Assembly (NCBI RefSeq): GCF_900109645.1
Contig: NZ_FOBG01000001.1
Location: 2,400,262-2,464,261, forward strand
DNA from: Duganella sp. CF402
GTDB lineage: Bacteria > Pseudomonadota > Gammaproteobacteria > Burkholderiales > Burkholderiaceae_D
DNA length: 64,000 nt
Direction of reading: 5' to 3'
Made by a program: the position numbers and the translations under genes. The notes below the pieces were generated by a model that did not search any database, had not been told where the DNA came from, and worked only from the letters and a program-made list of their open reading frames with translations. The stretch's first letter is position 1. Each line of letters starts with the position of its first letter. Shown piece after piece: positions 11,481 to 21,100 of the stretch.

Positions 11481-12968
11481 TCAGTAGTTGGTCGGTTGTG
11501 GCAGCTCCGCGACCAGACGGAGTGAAACGGACAGCTCATCGAGCTGGAAATGCGGACGCAGGAAGGACACCGCGCGGAACACGCCCGGCCGCCCTGCGAC
11601 TTCGTGCACTTGCACCGAGGCCTCGCGCAGCGGGAACTGCGCCTTCTGTTCCTGGCTGGCGTTGTCGTCCAGCAGAACGTATTTCATGAGCCAGCGGTTA
11701 AGGAAATCTTCGACGTTGGAGGCGGACGCAAAGCTGCCGACCTTATCGCGCATCATGGCCTTCATGTAGTGCGCGATGCGCGATACGGCGAAGATGTACT
11801 GCAACTGCGAGGACAGCACGGCGTTGGCATTGGCCGCTTCCGAGTTGTACTTGCGGGCCTTTTGCGCAGACTGCGCGCCGAAAAAGGCGGCGTACGCGGT
11901 GTTCTTGCAGTGGACAAGCGAGATGAAGCCAAGGTCGCTCAGCTCTTTCTCACGGCGGTCGGTGATGGCGACTTCGGTCGGGCACTTGAGCGCCACTTCG
12001 CCTTCGTCGGTTTTGAAGGTGTGGGTCGGCAGGTCGTCCACCAGGCCGCCGCCTTCCACACCGCGGATCGCCGCGCACCAGCCGAAATCATCGAAGGCCT
12101 TGGTCAGCTTGGCGCCGAAGGCATAGGCGGCGTTACACCACAGGTACTTCTGGTGATCGGTGCCGTCGACTTCCTCGACGAAGTTGAAGCCTTCCACCGT
12201 GGTGCCGTCGACAGGATTGAACGGCAGGCGGCCGAGGAAGCGCGGCAGCGCAAGGCCGACGTAGCGGGAGTCATCGGATTCGCGGAAGGCCTTCCACTTG
12301 GCGTATTCCACCGTATCGAAAACCTTGGACAGGTCGCGCGGCTTGGACAGGTCGCCGTAGCTTTCGAGCCCAAACAGTTCCGGCGACGCCGAGGCAATGA
12401 ATGGCGCATGCGAGGCCGCCGCCACGTGCGACATCTGCTCGATGAAGTACATGTCTTCCGGCTGGCGCGAGATTTCGAAATCCCCCAACAGCGCGGCATA
12501 CGGCGCACCGCCGAAGGTGCCGAATTCTTCCTCGTAGATCTTCTTGAACATCGCGCTCTGATCGAATTCCAGCGCGGACTGGAAGTCCCGCACCAGTTCG
12601 CGCTTGGTGGCGTTGAGCACGCGGATCTTCAATCCCTGCCCGGTAGCGGAGTTCTTCACCAGGTAATGCAGGCCGGTCCAGCTTTGCTCCAGCTTCTGGA
12701 ACGCCGGCGCGTGCATGATGGCGCTCAACTGGCTCGATATCAGCTTGTCCAGCTCCGCCACGCGCGCGTCCAGCGTGGCGGACAGGTTGTTGGAGACCGC
12801 CACGGTACCGTCCAGCACCTGATTCACCAGCTCCGCGATGATGTCCTTGGCGCGTTTATGCTCCACGCTGGATTTGGCGACCTTGCTCTCTTCCACGATC
12901 CGGTCCAGCAGGCTGTCGCCTTCCTGCAGCGGCGCGGCTTCCTGCGCTTGATTCAGTTGTGCGGACAT
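11481..12968 (-). CDS. tssC: T6SS contractile sheath large subunit TssC (VipB)
   Basis: TssC pairs with TssB to form the contractile sheath. The 495 residues contain the family segments LEQSWTGLHYLVKNS, the region from PYAALLGDFEISR on, FPFNPVDG-like RLPFNPVDGTTVEGFNFVEE, KCPTEVAITDRREKELSDLGF, and the C-terminal VSFLRPHFQLDELSVSLRLV. GGGGA precedes the start ATG. It directly follows tssB, with a single base between the tssB stop and the region before tssC, and precedes hcp. Length and motifs are normal. Confidence 0.97.
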   Translation of the reverse strand: MSAQLNQAQEAAPLQEGDSLLDRIVEESKVAKSSVEHKRAKDIIAELVNQVLDGTVAVSNNLSATLDARVAELDKLISSQLSAIMHAPAFQKLEQSWTGLHYLVKNSATGQGLKIRVLNATKRELVRDFQSALEFDQSAMFKKIYEEEFGTFGGAPYAALLGDFEISRQPEDMYFIEQMSHVAAASHAPFIASASPELFGLESYGDLSKPRDLSKVFDTVEYAKWKAFRESDDSRYVGLALPRFLGRLPFNPVDGTTVEGFNFVEEVDGTDHQKYLWCNAAYAFGAKLTKAFDDFGWCAAIRGVEGGGLVDDLPTHTFKTDEGEVALKCPTEVAITDRREKELSDLGFISLVHCKNTAYAAFFGAQSAQKARKYNSEAANANAVLSSQLQYIFAVSRIAHYMKAMMRDKVGSFASASNVEDFLNRWLMKYVLLDDNASQEQKAQFPLREASVQVHEVAGRPGVFRAVSFLRPHFQLDELSVSLRLVAELPQPTNY

Positions 12969-12969
12969 G

Positions 12970-13470
12970 TCAGTTCCCCTTGGCGGCCCTCAGGCTCGCC
13001 AGCTTGTCGGTGTTATTCAGGACGTCGCTCAGGATGTCTTCCAGCTTGTCGTTCCCGGCCAGCTTGTTGCGCAGGTCGGCCAGCTTGCTGCGTGCTTCCA
13101 GCAGCTTGGCCAGCGGCTCCACCTGCTGCACGATCGACTCGGGCCGGAAGTCGTCCATCGCCTTGAAGCGCAGCTCCACATTGAAGCTGCTGTCGTCGCC
13201 GGCCAGTTGGTTCGGCACCTGGAAACGCGCCACCGGCTCCACGCCGCTCAACACTTCATCGAAGTTGCCGCTGTCGATGCTGACGAACTTGCGGTCCTTC
13301 AGGCGCTTCTTCTCCACATCCGAATTGCCGCCGAAGTCTCCCACCACGCCGACCACGAAGGGCAACTCCTTGTTTTCCATCGCATCGCCGATCTCCACGT
13401 CGTAGGTCATCTGCACGCGCGGAGGACGCACCTTGGTGAGACGCTTTTGAATGCTGTCGCCGTTAGCCAT
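12970..13470 (-). CDS. tssB: T6SS contractile sheath small subunit TssB (VipA)
   Basis: This 166-residue protein is the small sheath subunit. It shows RLTKVRPPRVQMTYDVEIGDA, ELPFVVGVVGDFGG and DRKFVSIDSGNFDEVL, all hallmark TssB segments, and ends with the helical region that contacts TssC. The start ATG is preceded by AAGGAG at five bases. It follows the TPR lipoprotein gene by 9 bp and precedes tssC by 1 bp, so it is clearly co-transcribed with them. Confidence 0.97.
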   Translation of the reverse strand: MANGDSIQKRLTKVRPPRVQMTYDVEIGDAMENKELPFVVGVVGDFGGNSDVEKKRLKDRKFVSIDSGNFDEVLSGVEPVARFQVPNQLAGDDSSFNVELRFKAMDDFRPESIVQQVEPLAKLLEARSKLADLRNKLAGNDKLEDILSDVLNNTDKLASLRAAKGN

Positions 13471-13479
13471 ACATGCTCC

Positions 13480-14079
13480 TTATTTCAATCCGCCGAACGG
13501 ATCGCTGTTGTTGGTCTGGTTGTTGTTCTTCGCCGGGCCGGTGGCAGTGTTCGAACCCTTCTTCGCCGGCGGAGCGACAGGTGCCGGCACCGGCTTGCGC
13601 GCAGTGGGCACCAGCACATCTTCGCCAAGGCTAGTGCGCAGCAGCTTGGCCAGGTCCTGCGCCTCGGAACGCAGCGAGCCATTCAGATTGTTTTGCTGGC
13701 TCAGGTCCGCCAGCGCCTTGGTTGACAGGCGCAAGCCACTGACGGCGACGATGCTGTTTCCCAGTTTGTCATTGGGATCGCGCTGCAGCGCTTCCTGCGC
13801 ATTCATGATCGCCTCGCCGTAGCTGGCACGATCGAACTTCATTTGCGCCATATGGAGCCACGGCGTCTTCTCCGCCGGGTAGTTGGCGGCGGCCGATTTG
13901 AGGATGCCTTGCGCCTTGTCGGCCTGCCCCGCAACCAGCGCCGCGTCAGCGTCGGCCAGTGCGCGATCGAGCGTTACGGCTTGCGGCTTTTCAGCACGCA
14001 CGCTGGCGCCGTCTGTCGCGCAGGCCGACAGCAACAGCATGCTGGCGACACAAGGCAGCCATGTTCTTGAAGTGCTCAT
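13480..14079 (-). CDS. T6SS-associated TPR-like lipoprotein
   Basis: This 199-residue protein begins MSTSRTWLPCVASMLL, with AGGAGA just upstream. A longer in-frame start at 14118 has no ribosome site. A lipobox LLSAC at about residues 16-20 marks it as an outer-membrane lipoprotein. The mature part has two or three TPR-like helical pairs (LADADAALVAGQADKAQGIL and NAQEALQRDPNDKLGNS) and a Pro/Asn-rich tail. It is the first gene of the leftward T6SS operon, 9 bp before tssB. It does not look like the beta-sandwich lipoprotein TssJ, and none is found here. It may take an outer-membrane anchoring or accessory role; that is inference from position only. Confidence 0.8.
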   Translation of the reverse strand: MSTSRTWLPCVASMLLLSACATDGASVRAEKPQAVTLDRALADADAALVAGQADKAQGILKSAAANYPAEKTPWLHMAQMKFDRASYGEAIMNAQEALQRDPNDKLGNSIVAVSGLRLSTKALADLSQQNNLNGSLRSEAQDLAKLLRTSLGEDVLVPTARKPVPAPVAPPAKKGSNTATGPAKNNNQTNNSDPFGGLK

Positions 14080-14157
14080 TGGTTTCTCCTTTTGCGTAAC
14101 CGTTCGGAAGAAGGCCATTATTCATGAACGCTTTTTTCGCCGATTGCGCTTGCTCAA

Positions 14158-14210
14158 GCAGCGTGCTGTTTTCTCTTTGCTTGAGGCGACGCAAGGAGAA
14201 ACAGCGCTGC
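14158..14210. promoter_or_regulatory. Long imperfect inverted repeat in divergent T6SS promoter region
   Basis: The 145-bp gap between the leftward lipoprotein-tssB operon and rightward tssK holds a long inverted repeat. The arms are 14158-14180 and 14191-14210, with a 10-base loop. GCAGCG, CTGTTT and CTC/GAG blocks match across the arms, with a 2-base bulge and one or two mismatches. It could be a regulator site for both operons or a structured 5' leader of tssK. Confidence 0.5.
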
Positions 14211-14248
14211 TTTCGTTCTAATGCATGGATATCCAACAGGGAGACCGT

Positions 14249-15595
14249 ATGAGCATTCCATCCAAGGTGCTGTGGGGCGAAGGCCTGTTCCTGCGGCCGC
14301 AGCACTTCCAGCAGCAGGACCACTATCACGAAGCGCGCCTGCGCCGCACTGCGCAAGCACTCCATCCTTACTTGTGGGGCGTGCGCGAAATCGCATGGGA
14401 CCTCGACGCGCTCAAGGCCGGCAAGCTGCGGCTGGAAGCGCTGTCGATCATCTTCCGCGATGGCGAAATCGTCGACGCGCCGGTCAACGCCCCGCTACCG
14501 CCGGCGATCGACTTGTCGCGCATTCCCGCCAGCGTGCTGGAAGTGACGTGGCATGCCGCCCTGCCGTCGCTGGCGCCGGGCGGGGGCAACGCGGCGTCGG
14601 CTGGCGAGCATCACACCGGCGCGCGCTACGGCCAGTCCAGCCGTGAAGTGGCGGACCTGTACACGCAAGCTGTCACCACGGACGTCAGCTTCCTCAACAG
14701 CGCTGTGCGGCTGCTGTCCGATCTTGAACCGCTCGGCGCTTTTGAATGTGTGCCGGTGATACGGCTGCGGCGCGTGGTGACCGGCGGCTTCGAGCCGGAT
14801 CCGACATTCATCCCGCCCGGCCTGGCCATCGCCAGCGCGCCTGCGCTCAAGGCCATGCTGGATCGCCTGCTGGACGCCCTGCAGGCCAAAGTGCAATCGC
14901 TGCAAGGCCATATGCGCGAACCTAGCCGCAACGTGATTGAATTCCGCTCCGGCGACGTTTCATCGTTTTGGCTGCTGCACACCGTAAGCACCTCGGCCGC
15001 CACGTTGATGCACTACCTGCGCAATCCGGAACTGCATCCGGAACGCCTGTTTGAAACACTGCTGGCATTGGCCGGCGCGATGATGACCTACTCCAAGCAA
15101 TACACGCTGATCGACCTGCCGGGCTACCAGCACGACGATCCGGCGCAATGCTTCTCGGCGATCGACGCAATCATCCGCGACCTGCTGGACACCGTCATCT
15201 CCACCAAATACTTCTCCATCGCGCTGACCGAGGACAAGCCGAGCTACCACCTCGGCAAGCTCGATTCCGGCAAGATCGACCAGCGCACCACGCTCTACCT
15301 GGCCGTCAGCGCCGCACTGCCGGCGCTGGAACTGGTGGAGGTAGTGCCGCTACGCGTCAAGGTCGGCGCGCCAGACGACGTCGAGAAATGCGTGCTATCG
15401 GCCATGCCCGGCGTGAAGCTAACGCACGCACCGCAAGTGCCGGCAGCCATCCCGGTGCAGCCGGATACCTACTACTTCGCATTGGAGGGCAAAGGCATGT
15501 TGTATGAACAGATGCTGAAATCGCAGTCGATCTCAATCTACGTACCGGCCGGCATACGCGACCTGCGCCTCAACCTGATCGCGGTGACAGCATGA
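14249..15595 (+). CDS. tssK: T6SS baseplate-membrane connector TssK
   Basis: TssK links the baseplate to the TssL/TssM membrane complex. The 448-residue protein starts MSIPSKVLWGEGLFLRPQHF, the signature N-terminus of the family, with AGGGAG five bases upstream. A start eight codons earlier lacks such a site. Other recognisable segments are HPYLWGVREIAWD, RLLSDLEPLGAFECVPV and YSKQYTLIDLPGYQH. It is the first gene of the only rightward pair in the core locus. Its stop overlaps the tssL start by 4 bp (ATGA). Confidence 0.96.
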   Translation: MSIPSKVLWGEGLFLRPQHFQQQDHYHEARLRRTAQALHPYLWGVREIAWDLDALKAGKLRLEALSIIFRDGEIVDAPVNAPLPPAIDLSRIPASVLEVTWHAALPSLAPGGGNAASAGEHHTGARYGQSSREVADLYTQAVTTDVSFLNSAVRLLSDLEPLGAFECVPVIRLRRVVTGGFEPDPTFIPPGLAIASAPALKAMLDRLLDALQAKVQSLQGHMREPSRNVIEFRSGDVSSFWLLHTVSTSAATLMHYLRNPELHPERLFETLLALAGAMMTYSKQYTLIDLPGYQHDDPAQCFSAIDAIIRDLLDTVISTKYFSIALTEDKPSYHLGKLDSGKIDQRTTLYLAVSAALPALELVEVVPLRVKVGAPDDVEKCVLSAMPGVKLTHAPQVPAAIPVQPDTYYFALEGKGMLYEQMLKSQSISIYVPAGIRDLRLNLIAVTA

Positions 15596-16374
15596 CGCGC
15601 CCGGTCGAACGCCGCGCAGTTCCCACGCTGATGGGCGGCCAGCGCAAGCAGATCCAACCCGGCTACGGCCACGTGCAAACCCTGCTCGACCTGCTGCAGG
15701 AAGGCTTCTATCTGCTGTTCATGCTGAAGAACGGCAGCACGCCGCCGGGCGAAGCTGAATTCCTCGACACCGTCACCGCCTATCTCGCGGAGTTCGACCG
15801 CGAAGCGCGCAAGCTGCGTGCACAGGGCGAGGATATCGACGCCTCCAAATACGCCTTCTGCGCGGCGCTCGATGAGATCATCCTGTCCTCGCAGTTTGCG
15901 ATGCGCTTCGCGTGGGAACGCAGGCCACTGCAACTGGTGATCTTCGGCGACCAGCTGGCGGGCGAACACTTCTTCGACCGCCTGGAAGCGCTGCGCAGCG
16001 CCGGCGGTGCGCGGCTGCCGGCGCTGCAGGTGTTTCATATGTGCCTGCTGATCGGCTTTCGCGGCAAGTACGCGCTGGATGCCAGCGACAAGCTGGCCTA
16101 CCTGACCGCCCGCCTGGGCGACGAAATCGCCCACATGCAGGGCAAGAGCAAGGGCTTCGCACCGCAGGCGGAACGGCCCGACCAGATCGTGCACAAACTG
16201 CGCTCCAACGCGCCGCTATGGGTGGTATCAGCGGTGTTCGGGGTGATTGCGATGGCGGCCTACATCGGCCTGGAATCGTCACTGTCCAGCTCTACGCAGG
16301 ACACGCTGGCGGCCTACTCGGACCTGGTGAAGCTGGCGCCGCGCCCGGCCTACGTGACCATCACATTGCCATAG
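15592..16374 (+). CDS. tssL: T6SS membrane protein TssL (DotU type, no OmpA domain)
   Basis: TssL is an inner-membrane member of the T6SS trans-envelope complex. The 260 residues show the DotU-type cytoplasmic domain (LLQEGFYLLFMLKNG, FCAALDEIILSSQF, LQVFHMCLLIGFRGKY) and one C-terminal transmembrane helix at about residues 207-227. There is no periplasmic OmpA domain. The peptidoglycan-binding function is carried instead by the separate, convergent tagN gene, whose stop codon starts at the very next base (TAG followed by the complement of TAG). It is coupled to tssK by a 4-bp overlap. Confidence 0.95.
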   Translation: MTRPVERRAVPTLMGGQRKQIQPGYGHVQTLLDLLQEGFYLLFMLKNGSTPPGEAEFLDTVTAYLAEFDREARKLRAQGEDIDASKYAFCAALDEIILSSQFAMRFAWERRPLQLVIFGDQLAGEHFFDRLEALRSAGGARLPALQVFHMCLLIGFRGKYALDASDKLAYLTARLGDEIAHMQGKSKGFAPQAERPDQIVHKLRSNAPLWVVSAVFGVIAMAAYIGLESSLSSSTQDTLAAYSDLVKLAPRPAYVTITLP

Positions 16375-17127
16375 CTACTGCGCGACGCGGAACTCGATGC
16401 GGCGGTTGCGCGCGCGCCCTTCCGCACTGGTGTTCTCGGCCACGGGGCGATCCGGTCCCTGGCCGGACACCATCACCATGTCGGGATTGATGCCCTTCCC
16501 GGTCAGATAAATCCGCACCGCCTCGGCGCGCGCCTGGCTGAGCGCCAGGTTGCTCTCGCGCAGACCAGTGTTGTCGGTATGGCCGATCACCTCCACCTTC
16601 TTGCCTTTTACCTTGTGCAGCGCGGCCGCCATCTCATCGAGAATGGCCTGGCCGGATGCGGTCAGCGTGGCCTTGCCGCTATCGAATTCGATGATGCGCT
16701 TGTCCAGCGTGGCGTCCAGCAGATTCTGCTCCGCAGCGCTGACGCGCAGGCCGTTGTTGACGGTGTAGCTGGGATTGAGGCTGGTGGCGATATCGCTGGC
16801 GATCTGCTGCCGCTGCGCTTCGTTTGCCACCTCGCCGCGTACGGTGACATTGGTTCCGTCGATTTTGAGCTCGCCCTTGCTGATCAATTTTAGATTGGGC
16901 GCGATCAGCTTCTGCACGTAGCCGTTCCAGTTCGGCGGCAGCGAGACCTGCGCGATCGTCACCTGGTCGACCACGCGCTCGGCACCGTACAGCGCACGTA
17001 CCTGCGCCAGCATGGCGGCCTTGCTGGCCTCATCCGGCACAGCGCCGGTGACCACGATCTGGCCCGGTGTCTGGGCGGCGGCCCCCGCTGCCGCCAACAA
17101 TGCCATCATCATCGCACTTTTACGCAT
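16375..17127 (-). CDS. tagN: T6SS-associated OmpA-family peptidoglycan-binding protein (TagN-like)
   Basis: The 250-residue secreted protein has a signal peptide (MRKSAMMMALLAAAGAAA). A BON-like region around residues 95-130 (GELKIDGTNVTVRGEVANEAQ) is followed by a C-terminal OmpA domain with VEVIGHTDNTGLRESNLALSQARAEAV and ARNRRIEFRV, which contain the Asp and Arg residues that bind peptidoglycan. It is the last gene of the leftward tagX-tssM-tagF-tagN block, 12 bp after tagF. The order tssM-tagF-tagN matches my memory of T6SS clusters of the Acinetobacter/Burkholderia type. It probably anchors the membrane complex to the cell wall, since TssL lacks such a domain. Confidence 0.82.
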   Translation of the reverse strand: MRKSAMMMALLAAAGAAAQTPGQIVVTGAVPDEASKAAMLAQVRALYGAERVVDQVTIAQVSLPPNWNGYVQKLIAPNLKLISKGELKIDGTNVTVRGEVANEAQRQQIASDIATSLNPSYTVNNGLRVSAAEQNLLDATLDKRIIEFDSGKATLTASGQAILDEMAAALHKVKGKKVEVIGHTDNTGLRESNLALSQARAEAVRIYLTGKGINPDMVMVSGQGPDRPVAENTSAEGRARNRRIEFRVAQ

Positions 17128-17139
17128 GGCTGAACTCCT

Positions 17140-18108
17140 TCACTCAAAGGTTTCATGGAATAGCGCTTGCACGGAGCGCAGCGACAACTGGCCTTGTTCA
17201 AGATATGCCGACAGCTTTTGCACGCGGGCGTCACCGGCAATCAGCTCATCGACCCAGCCGGTGTAATCGAAGTGGATCTGCTGCTCGGCGGCGCTGTGCG
17301 GATCGATGATGGCGGCCAGCGTTTCCGGCGCGGCGCCATTGAAGCCGATGACCAGCGACGGCTGTCCGCGCACCTCAGCAAAGAACAGGCTCAGTTCAAA
17401 GTCGGCCTGCTGCAGGAATTGCGCGATCAGGTCCAGCCAGAATGCGGCCACCAGGTTGCGCTGGCGTTCCGATAGCGGCAACGGCAGCACCAGGCTTTTG
17501 TCGAGACGTTCCGCCCCGCTCCGGCGCACCGGCTGCAGCAGCAGGCCGACCGCCAGTATCGTGCGACGCACGCAGCCGCTGCCCAGCAAGGCTTCCAGCG
17601 CCGTCACCGTGTGCCGTTCGAGGAAGTCGGCAAATGACAGCGCGTGCTGCTCGCTGGCGGCATCGACGTCAACGCGGGTACTCGCCAGCGCTTGCAGCGC
17701 CGCGTCGGGATCGATGGCATCCAGCACCTGTTCCGCCAGCAGGTCCAGTTCGCACCAAAGCGGCGACAGGATCAGAGGACTGCGCGGCACAAAGGAGGCC
17801 GGCGCATCGACTTCGATGGCACTCATGCTGAGGAAAGGATAGCGTCGCCGCGAACTATCGCTGCTTGCAGCGAGATGGCCGGCGATGGCGCGCCGGCTGC
17901 GCGTACCGACGAAGGCGAAGTGCAGCGGGCGCATCGCATCGTAGTTCAGCTTCCAGCGCGGCTCGGCGCTGACGAGATTCATCACTTCGGCCAGCCAGCC
18001 GTCCAGCAGTGTGGCCAGCGCGGGATTGTCGGCGGCCTTGATGAAGTCACTGCGGCTGGGCAGCTTGCCGAAATAGCCGATCCGCGCCGCCTGCGCCCCG
18101 CGCCTCAT
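17140..18108 (-). CDS. tagF: T6SS-associated protein TagF
   Basis: TagF is a post-translational repressor of T6SS activity in systems where it has been studied. The N-terminal signature is seen as GYFGKLPSRSDFI at residues 11-23, followed by ALATLLDGWLAEVM and HFAFVGT, typical of the TagF/ImpM fold. The 322-residue length is longer than the simple domain and includes a C-terminal half of unclear fold. Its start overlaps the tssM stop by 4 bp. No PpkA or PppA kinase/phosphatase genes are in the window, so the threonine-phosphorylation pathway is not shown here. Confidence 0.88.
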   Translation of the reverse strand: MRRGAQAARIGYFGKLPSRSDFIKAADNPALATLLDGWLAEVMNLVSAEPRWKLNYDAMRPLHFAFVGTRSRRAIAGHLAASSDSSRRRYPFLSMSAIEVDAPASFVPRSPLILSPLWCELDLLAEQVLDAIDPDAALQALASTRVDVDAASEQHALSFADFLERHTVTALEALLGSGCVRRTILAVGLLLQPVRRSGAERLDKSLVLPLPLSERQRNLVAAFWLDLIAQFLQQADFELSLFFAEVRGQPSLVIGFNGAAPETLAAIIDPHSAAEQQIHFDYTGWVDELIAGDARVQKLSAYLEQGQLSLRSVQALFHETFE

Positions 18109-21100
18109 CGCACCGCCCCCACCAGCGCCCCAGCCGGCGCCGCACCCGGTGCCGATGCCGGTGCAGGCGCCGCGTCGGACTGCCGCCCGCCGCTGGCCCC
18201 TGTACCTGCCGAAGACTGGCCGCCGGGGCCAGCGGCGGCTACAGCGCTCGTGGGCGGTCCGCCGCCGGTCGGCATCAGCGGCGGCGCAGTGGGCGTCGGC
18301 GATGCTCCCGGCGCCAATCCGGCGAGCGGTGCGCCGACGACGGTTTCTGGCAGCCGCAAGCCACGGAAGCCCTGATCTTGCGGCGCGCTTGCCGCAGCGC
18401 CGTTTTCCGGACTGCTGACGATTTTCAATCCCATCGCCACCGTAATGCCGCCGCTGGTCCAGCGCAGTTCAAACACGCCGCCATCGCGCTTCTGCTTGGC
18501 CGCCGTATCGATCATGCGCTTGAGGCCAAACTGCCCTGGCTCATTGAACACCTCCACGCTACGCCCGTCGGCCGCCACCGCCGTGATGCGCGCGCCAGGC
18601 GCGCCCTCCGGACTCGGATGCACCATGCTCGCCCACTGCGCCGGCGTATTCCGATAGCGCAGCTGCTGGCCGTCGATCTCCACCGTGTATTCCAGCGCAC
18701 CGGGCGCCGGCATCGGCTGGATCTGGAATACCGTCTGCGCGCTGGCCGGCGAGACCACACCGCCTGCAGAAATCGGCGCAACCCAGCCAGGAAAACGCGC
18801 CGCCATCTGCGGCGCCAGCGTAATGCCCATGTCGGCCCAGGTGCGCGGCGCCAGCACATCGCCACGCCGCAGCACCAGCGGCCCCATTGCCGACGTGGCG
18901 AATTTGGCGATCACGCCATCCGGCCCAAAGAACTGAGCGATCTCGGTGCTGGCCGCCTCCACCCGTCCGTTCGGCGCGAACGGATACTTGTTCGCCAGCG
19001 ACTGCTGGAACGGCTCATACACCTGCGCCAGCCAGGTCTTGTTGATCTCCGCTTCGGCGGCGGGAATCAGCACGGCGAAGGTCTGCATCAGCGGCCGCAC
19101 GAGGATAGGACGTATGGCCTGCTTCTGCGTATCGCTCATCCCGACCAGCATTTGCTCGTCGACCCAGCGCAGCGCGTCGGCCAGTTCCGAACCGCTGCCG
19201 TCCAGCGTCTGCTGCATGAGTTGCCGTGCACCGGGACCGGGATCGCCCTGGTTCTTCAGTTGATTCATGCGGCCGCGCAGCTTGGACAGCACATCCATGT
19301 AGGCGCGCATCAGCGATGCATCCTTGTCACCGGACGCCACCAGCTTGCCGATGCCGGAGAACTCGCGCCCCACCGCGCCCATCGCCATCGCGCGTTCCGC
19401 CGGCAGGTTGATGTTGACCTGCGCCGGCGACCGCCGCAGCAGACTATATTTGATCCAGTTGATGAAGCCCGTACGCGCCTCCTTCACCTCCGCGCTCATC
19501 GCCGAAGGATTGTCCCACGAGGTTTGCTGGTGTATCGCCGCCAGCAGCTTGGTCAAAGGCGACGCTTGCGGATCGCCGAGCCGGTTCATCGCCGCCACCG
19601 CCGCATCGAAGCCATTCAGGTTGGAGATGTTCACGCCCTGCACAAACCTCTGCCACTCGCGCGCGTAGTCCGCCTTGTACAACTCCGTCAGGCCTTTCTG
19701 GATTTGTTCGGGACTGCCTTCCAGCGTCAGGTCGTCGCGGGCGGCAGTCTTCAACACCCAGTCGCTGCTTTGCAGCTCGCGGCTGGCGGCGTTGCGGAAA
19801 GCCTCCTGCACAAACTTCTCCCACGCCTCGCGTGTGTACGCGCCCGGCACCGCGTAACTGCCGTTGACCAGCGCCTGATCCTGCTCGCCCACTACGCGCG
19901 CCACCGTGGCCGATGGAAAGCGCGTATTGGCGCGGGCACGGATATCGGCATATACGCGCTCCCGCGCTGGCAGACCACGCACCACGCGGCGCAGGTTTTC
20001 ACGCGACTGTTCCACCAGCGCCAGCTTCAGATCAATGCGCGGCCAGGCCGGATCGGGAATCTGCGCGAGATAGAAGGTCATCAACCGTTCGGCGCTGTGG
20101 ATCATCTGCTCGCGCGGCATGGCGCCGCGATTATTGTCCAGCCAAGCGCGCCAGTGACGCGGCAACTGATCGTTGAGGTGACTGGCTTCCGCGTGCGATT
20201 TATCAGCCAGCATCAGGTAGCTTTTCAACGCGTTGTAACCATCGTCCACGTTGGCGGCGCCCGGCTGCAGTTCGGCGGCATGCACATTCATCTCCGACAG
20301 CTGCGTTTCCAGATTCGCCACCACCGGCATCAGCATCACATTCCTCACGCCGGCGAAGTACTCCTCACGCAGCTTGCGCTCCAACAGCTCGCCCTGATAA
20401 AGACCCATACGCAGCGACCACGGACGCGCATCGTGATACTTCTCCAACTGCACGATACGATCCTGAATGATCTCCAGCGCTTCAAGGCGCGATTGCAGGT
20501 CCAGCCGCTTGGCCTGCAGCTTGATCACCTTGTCGAGATCCGCCTGCACATTGCTGACCAGCTGGCGGTTGCCCATGTAAGCCCAGCTCCATCCGCCCAG
20601 CGATGCGCCCAGCAGCAGCACCGCACCGAAGAAGGCGGCATACTTCAAACGCACCTTGGTCTTGCTGGCGTACTGCGACACCAGATCCTTATCCTCGAAG
20701 ATCACCTTGCGGAATAAGTTCAACAGGAAGAAGCCCGAATTGCCCGCGCCGGCGACAGCGGCGGTATCGGACGCCGCCAAAGCAAAGCGCTTGGCTACGC
20801 GCTGCGATTGCTCGCTGAGCGGCATTCCCTCCTGCAGCGCGCTGGTGAAGTAGAAACCACGGAACACCGGCTTGAACTGGAACGGGTTCTCTTCAAACAG
20901 CGTCACCAAAAACGCACGCAGTGGCGCGCGGATGGTCGAGAACTCCAACGGGAACGTGAACACGCCCGGCTCCATGCGCTCGCGCCGCTGCTGGCCCATG
21001 ATGGCGAGACTCATCGCCTTCAAGCCGTCGCACAGCTCATCGAAAGCGTGATCGAAGAACGCCATCACCTGCTGGCTGCTGGTCTTGCGCTGATACGGCA

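Noticed and set aside
11550-13166. 538-codon rightward open frame antisense to tssB/tssC
   Set aside because: No ribosome site or domain; tssB and tssC are clear on the minus strand.
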